Of a stretch of DNA of 64,000 bases, positions 61,397 to 64,000 are shown piece by piece. The notes under the pieces were generated by a model that worked only from the letters and a program-made list of their open reading frames with translations, had not been told where the DNA came from and did not search any database. Position 1 is the stretch's first letter, and every line of letters begins with the position of its first letter. Source of the stretch: Bacteroidota bacterium (GTDB lineage Bacteria > Bacteroidota > Bacteroidia > B-17B0 > Aurantibacillaceae); NCBI GenBank assembly GCA_017303905.1, contig JAFLBH010000001.1, forward strand, positions 845,809-909,808, in the 5' to 3' direction. Both the position numbers and the translations under genes were made by a program.

Positions 61397-62584
61397 CTAT
61401 TTAATCACTCCCAACTCTTTTCCAACTTTTGCAAATGCGGCAATAGCTTTATCTAAATGTTCCTTTTCGTGTGCCGCTGATAACTGTACACGAATACGGG
61501 CTTGTCCTTTCGGAACAACCGGAAAGAAGAATCCAATTACATAAATGCCTTCTTGTAATAATTTATCGGCAAATACTTGTGATAGTTTAGCATCATAAAG
61601 CATTACCGGAACAATAGCACTGTCGCCTTCTTTTATTTCTAAACCGGCAGCTTTAATGCCTTTCTTAAAATAATTGATATTCCACTCTAATTTATCTCGT
61701 AACTCGGTCGTCTGACTTAATAAATCAAACACGGCAATGCTTGCACCAACAATGTGTGGTGCTAATGAATTAGAGAAGAGGTAAGGTCTCGACCGTTGTC
61801 TCAATATTTCTATAACTTCCTTTTTACCGGTTGTAAATCCGCCCATCGCACCACCTAAAGCTTTTCCTAAAGTACCGGTAATGATATCAACGCGCTTCAT
61901 TACATTTTTTAATTCAACAGTACCTCGTCCGGTTTTGCCAATGAAGCCTGTGGCATGACTTTCGTCCACCATGACTAAGGCATTATATTTATCAGCCAAA
62001 TCGCAAATTTTATCTAGCGGCGCCACGTAACCATCCATGCTAAATACACCATCAGTAACAATAATGCGATAACGTTGTGCTTGTGCTTTCTTTAATTGTT
62101 CTTCCAAATCCGCCATGTCACTGTTTTTGTAACGATAGCGCTGTGCTTTACACAAACGTACACCGTCAATAATTGAAGCGTGATTTAACTCATCGGATAT
62201 AATCGCATCTTCTTCTCCAAATAAAGGTTCGAATACACCACCATTTGCGTCAAATGCCGCAGCGTATAAAATAGTGTCTTCTTGTCCTAAGAAGGTGGCA
62301 ATTTTTTGTTCTAAGGTTTTATGAATGTCTTGTGTGCCGCAAATAAAGCGAACACTACTCATGCCGTAACCATGACTGTCTAAGGTTTTTTTAGCTCCTT
62401 CAATTACTTTTGGGTGCGACGATAAACCAAGATAGTTATTGGCACAAAAAATAATTACGTCTTTACCGTTTACTTTTACTGACGCACCTTGTGGGGTGGT
62501 AATAACACGTTCGCGTTTAAATAAACCGTTTGCTTCAATATCATTAAGCTGGTTTTGTAAGTGATCTTTAAATGTTCCGTACAT
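61397..62584 (-). CDS. kbl: Glycine C-acetyltransferase (2-amino-3-ketobutyrate CoA ligase)
   Basis: The 395-residue PLP enzyme of the alpha-oxoamine synthase family cleaves 2-amino-3-oxobutyrate with CoA to glycine and acetyl-CoA in threonine breakdown. The PLP Lys is K241 in [12 protein letters not shown], with [18 protein letters not shown] and [24 protein letters not shown] and [13 protein letters not shown] match KBL rather than serine palmitoyltransferase. Threonine dehydrogenase is not next to it. Confidence 0.93.
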   Translation of the reverse strand: MYGTFKDHLQNQLNDIEANGLFKRERVITTPQGASVKVNGKDVIIFCANNYLGLSSHPKVIEGAKKTLDSHGYGMSSVRFICGTQDIHKTLEQKIATFLGQEDTILYAAAFDANGGVFEPLFGEEDAIISDELNHASIIDGVRLCKAQRYRYKNSDMADLEEQLKKAQAQRYRIIVTDGVFSMDGYVAPLDKICDLADKYNALVMVDESHATGFIGKTGRGTVELKNVMKRVDIITGTLGKALGGAMGGFTTGKKEVIEILRQRSRPYLFSNSLAPHIVGASIAVFDLLSQTTELRDKLEWNINYFKKGIKAAGLEIKEGDSAIVPVMLYDAKLSQVFADKLLQEGIYVIGFFFPVVPKGQARIRVQLSAAHEKEHLDKAIAAFAKVGKELGVIK

Positions 62585-62653
62585 AGCTAAAAATTTGTTT
62601 AAATGTAATAATTACCTTGGAAAAATCACGGTTTTATAAGTCAAATTAGTCTC

Positions 62654-62661
62654 TATATTTG
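62654..62661 (+). promoter_or_regulatory. Bacteroidota -7 box for the VOC gene
   Basis: TATATTTG matches TAnnTTTG, only 10 bases before ATG 62671, so the mRNA may be nearly leaderless. A TTTT near 62629 is a weak -33. Confidence 0.5.
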
Positions 62662-62670
62662 CCCTTAATT

Positions 62671-63732
62671 ATGAGCAAATATTTAATAGCAGGCATACAA
62701 CAAGTTGGGATTGGAGTTCCTAACGTACATGAGGCATTTAAGTGGTACCGTCAGCATTTCGGTATGGATATTCCTATTTTTGAAGAGGCTGCCGAAGCCA
62801 ATTTGATGCTGCCTTATACGGGTGGAAAACCGCAAAGCAGACATGCTATTTTGGCAATTAACCTTAAAGGCGGTGGCGGATTCGAAATTTGGCAATACAC
62901 CAGCCGTACGCCTCAGCCGGCTACTTTTCAGCCACATTTAGGTGATTTAGGTTTATTTGTTGCAAAAATTAAAAGTGAAAATGTGAAGGAGTCTTATGCG
63001 TTTCTGAAAGCTAAAGGCGCTACTTTATTAAGTGATATCGTGAAATCCCCAAATGGCGAAGAGCATTTTTTCATCAAGGATTTATACGGTAATATTTTTG
63101 AAGTTGTGGAAGGAAAAGACTGGTTTGGGAAAGGGTTAAAAACAACAGGCGGACCGGTAGGAATGATTATTGGTGTAAGTAATATCGAAAAATCTAAAAA
63201 CTTTTATGCTGCAGTATTGGGTTATGATAAAGTAGTGTATGATAAGGAGGGAGAATTTGAAGATTTAAAATCTCTTCCTGGTGGAAATGTAAAATGCCGT
63301 CGTATTTTATTAACGCATTCACAAAAGCGTACAGCCAGTTTTGCCGAAATGTTTGGCAGTAGTTATATAGAACTGGTGCAAGTGTATAATTACAGTCCCC
63401 GTAAAATATTCGAAAATCGTTTTTGGGGAGATTTAGGGTTTATTCATTTATGCTTTGATATTCGGAATATGCAAGCTTTAAAAGAGGCCTGCGAAAAGGC
63501 CGGACATCCATTTACAGTGGATGGGGGTGCCGGTTTTGAAATGGGTGAAGCTGCGGGCCATTTTACATATATAGAGGATCCGGACGGTACATTAATTGAA
63601 TTTGTTGAGACCAAAAAAATCCCAATCATGAAAAAATGGGGCTGGTACCTCGATTTAAGGAAACGTGCCCCTGAAAAGCCGGTTCCTGCCTGGATGATGA
63701 AAACCTTGAAATGGAATAGAGTAAAGGATTAA
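62671..63732 (+). CDS. VOC family protein with two vicinal-oxygen-chelate domains
   Basis: The product is 353 residues from ATG 62671. Two VOC domains are visible: the first (about 8-150) with IQQVGIGVPNVHEAFKWYRQHFG and LYGNIFEVVEG, the second (about 168-325) with VGMIIGVSNIEKSKNFYAAVLG, FIHLCFDI and EDPDGTLIEFVE. This resembles HPPD/dioxygenase-like VOC architectures but lacks clear HPPD C-terminal features, so I leave it as a VOC protein. Metal ligands would be one His/Glu pair per domain. It diverges from kbl. Confidence 0.8.
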   Translation: MSKYLIAGIQQVGIGVPNVHEAFKWYRQHFGMDIPIFEEAAEANLMLPYTGGKPQSRHAILAINLKGGGGFEIWQYTSRTPQPATFQPHLGDLGLFVAKIKSENVKESYAFLKAKGATLLSDIVKSPNGEEHFFIKDLYGNIFEVVEGKDWFGKGLKTTGGPVGMIIGVSNIEKSKNFYAAVLGYDKVVYDKEGEFEDLKSLPGGNVKCRRILLTHSQKRTASFAEMFGSSYIELVQVYNYSPRKIFENRFWGDLGFIHLCFDIRNMQALKEACEKAGHPFTVDGGAGFEMGEAAGHFTYIEDPDGTLIEFVETKKIPIMKKWGWYLDLRKRAPEKPVPAWMMKTLKWNRVKD

Positions 63733-63799
63733 AACCATTTCTTTCTCCTGAGTGGTGAAGGTGTCGCGGTTATGCCGGGACGGATGAGCACTAAAACTA

Positions 63800-63831
63800 A
63801 AGCCCCTTTAAGATTTCTCTTAAGGGGGCTT
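63800..63831. terminator. Strong hairpin after the VOC gene
   Basis: AAGCCCCTTTAAGA (63800-63813), loop TTTC and TCTTAAGGGGGCTT (63818-63831) form a 14-bp stem with one G-U pair. It has no immediate T-run (CGTGATTTT follows), so termination is uncertain. It lies 67 bases past the VOC stop. Confidence 0.55.
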
Positions 63832-63960
63832 CGTGATTTTAGAACAACATGAACAAACTTCTGATACAAAGGTGAACTATTTTGGGCTTCCTTGTTTCAC
63901 CCATATTGGGTTATTTTAAAACTCCTCTAAATCGCTAACTTGCATACAAATTAAACCCGT

Positions 63961-64000
63961 ATGATGACCAATAAATTAACCATTGGAATTTTAACCGTTC
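63961..64000 (+). CDS. Start of an unidentified gene cut by the window edge
   Basis: ATG ATG ACC AAT begins an open frame (MMTNKLTIGILTV) that runs to the window end. Only 13 residues are visible, too few for identification. It follows a 128-base AT-rich spacer after the hairpin at 63800-63831. The start is plausible from the A-rich stretch ACAAATTAAACCC before it. Confidence 0.35.
   Translation, partial: MMTNKLTIGILTV

Noticed and set aside
63733..63799. Possible structured RNA between the VOC gene and the hairpin
   Set aside because: The GCGGTTATGCCGGGACGGATGAGC stretch (read in parts) gives no cloverleaf or known riboswitch pattern.

Overview
The window is from an aerobic member of the Bacteroidota: AT-rich, with a type IX secretion C-terminal sorting domain, TAnnTTTG-type -7 promoter boxes, weak A-rich ribosome-binding regions, several TTG/GTG starts, and lineage-typical families (DUF4175, DUF4271, DUF4286, DUF5777, IPExxxVDY, GxxExxY, DarA, alternative complex III). 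It is mostly core chromosome. I found no rRNA, tRNA, CRISPR array, insertion sequence or prophage. No gene-free gap exceeds 300 bases; the largest are 42854-43084, 63733-63960, 34065-34278 and 13745-13944.

Layout. 1-9.0 kb: the end of a T9SS cargo protein, then a minus-strand block ileS - DksA-like gene - lspA - hemH, two secreted proteins of unknown function and a RidA-family deaminase. 9.1-13.7 kb: a small dialkylresorcinol/flexirubin-type module (darA, darB ketosynthase, hot-dog dehydratase) followed by an ABC-2 exporter. 13.9-19.0 kb: F-type ATP synthase genes atpB-E-F-H-A-G, without atpD and atpC. 19.1-26.1 kb: queA, a 3'-5' exonuclease, gpsA, a PAP2-like membrane protein, an epimerase, a deoxynucleoside kinase, a SiaB-like kinase and a glycosyltransferase. 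26.1-34.1 kb (minus): rsmA, DUF4286, a LigB-type dioxygenase, a TPR protein, an RsbW-like ATPase and a 1211-residue DUF4175 protein. 34.3-37.2 kb (minus): HU/IHF-like protein - TPR protein - a 29-residue COX24/mS38-like basic protein - ribonuclease G. 37.3-42.9 kb: mutY, YceI, DUF5777 barrel, DUF4271, hemD and a radical SAM enzyme. 43.0-54.6 kb: a complete alternative complex III operon (actABCDEF) running into cytochrome c oxidase subunits II and I. 54.7-64 kb: an SRPBCC protein, an ALDH8-like dehydrogenase, a methyltransferase, a GxxExxY cassette, thiL, an IPExxxVDY protein, an alpha/beta hydrolase, a putative nuclease, kbl and a two-domain VOC protein.

Function. The energy genes form one picture: menaquinol electrons pass through alternative complex III to an aa3-type oxidase, and the resulting proton gradient drives the ATP synthase. 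hemH and hemD supply heme for this chain. Adjacent membrane and periplasmic proteins (AtpB, ActB, ActC, CoxA) carry histidine-rich tails.

Most unusual observations: a palindromic repeat inserted in frame in ileS close to the KMSKS loop, in an enzyme that also has a swapped HIGH motif (GIHH); a DksA-family protein with a histone-H1-like tail and only one of four zinc cysteines; paired palindromic repeats forming the leader of the DUF4175 gene; a GxxExxY gene bracketed by inverted ACGAAT repeats; and a terminator-like hairpin between atpE and atpF.
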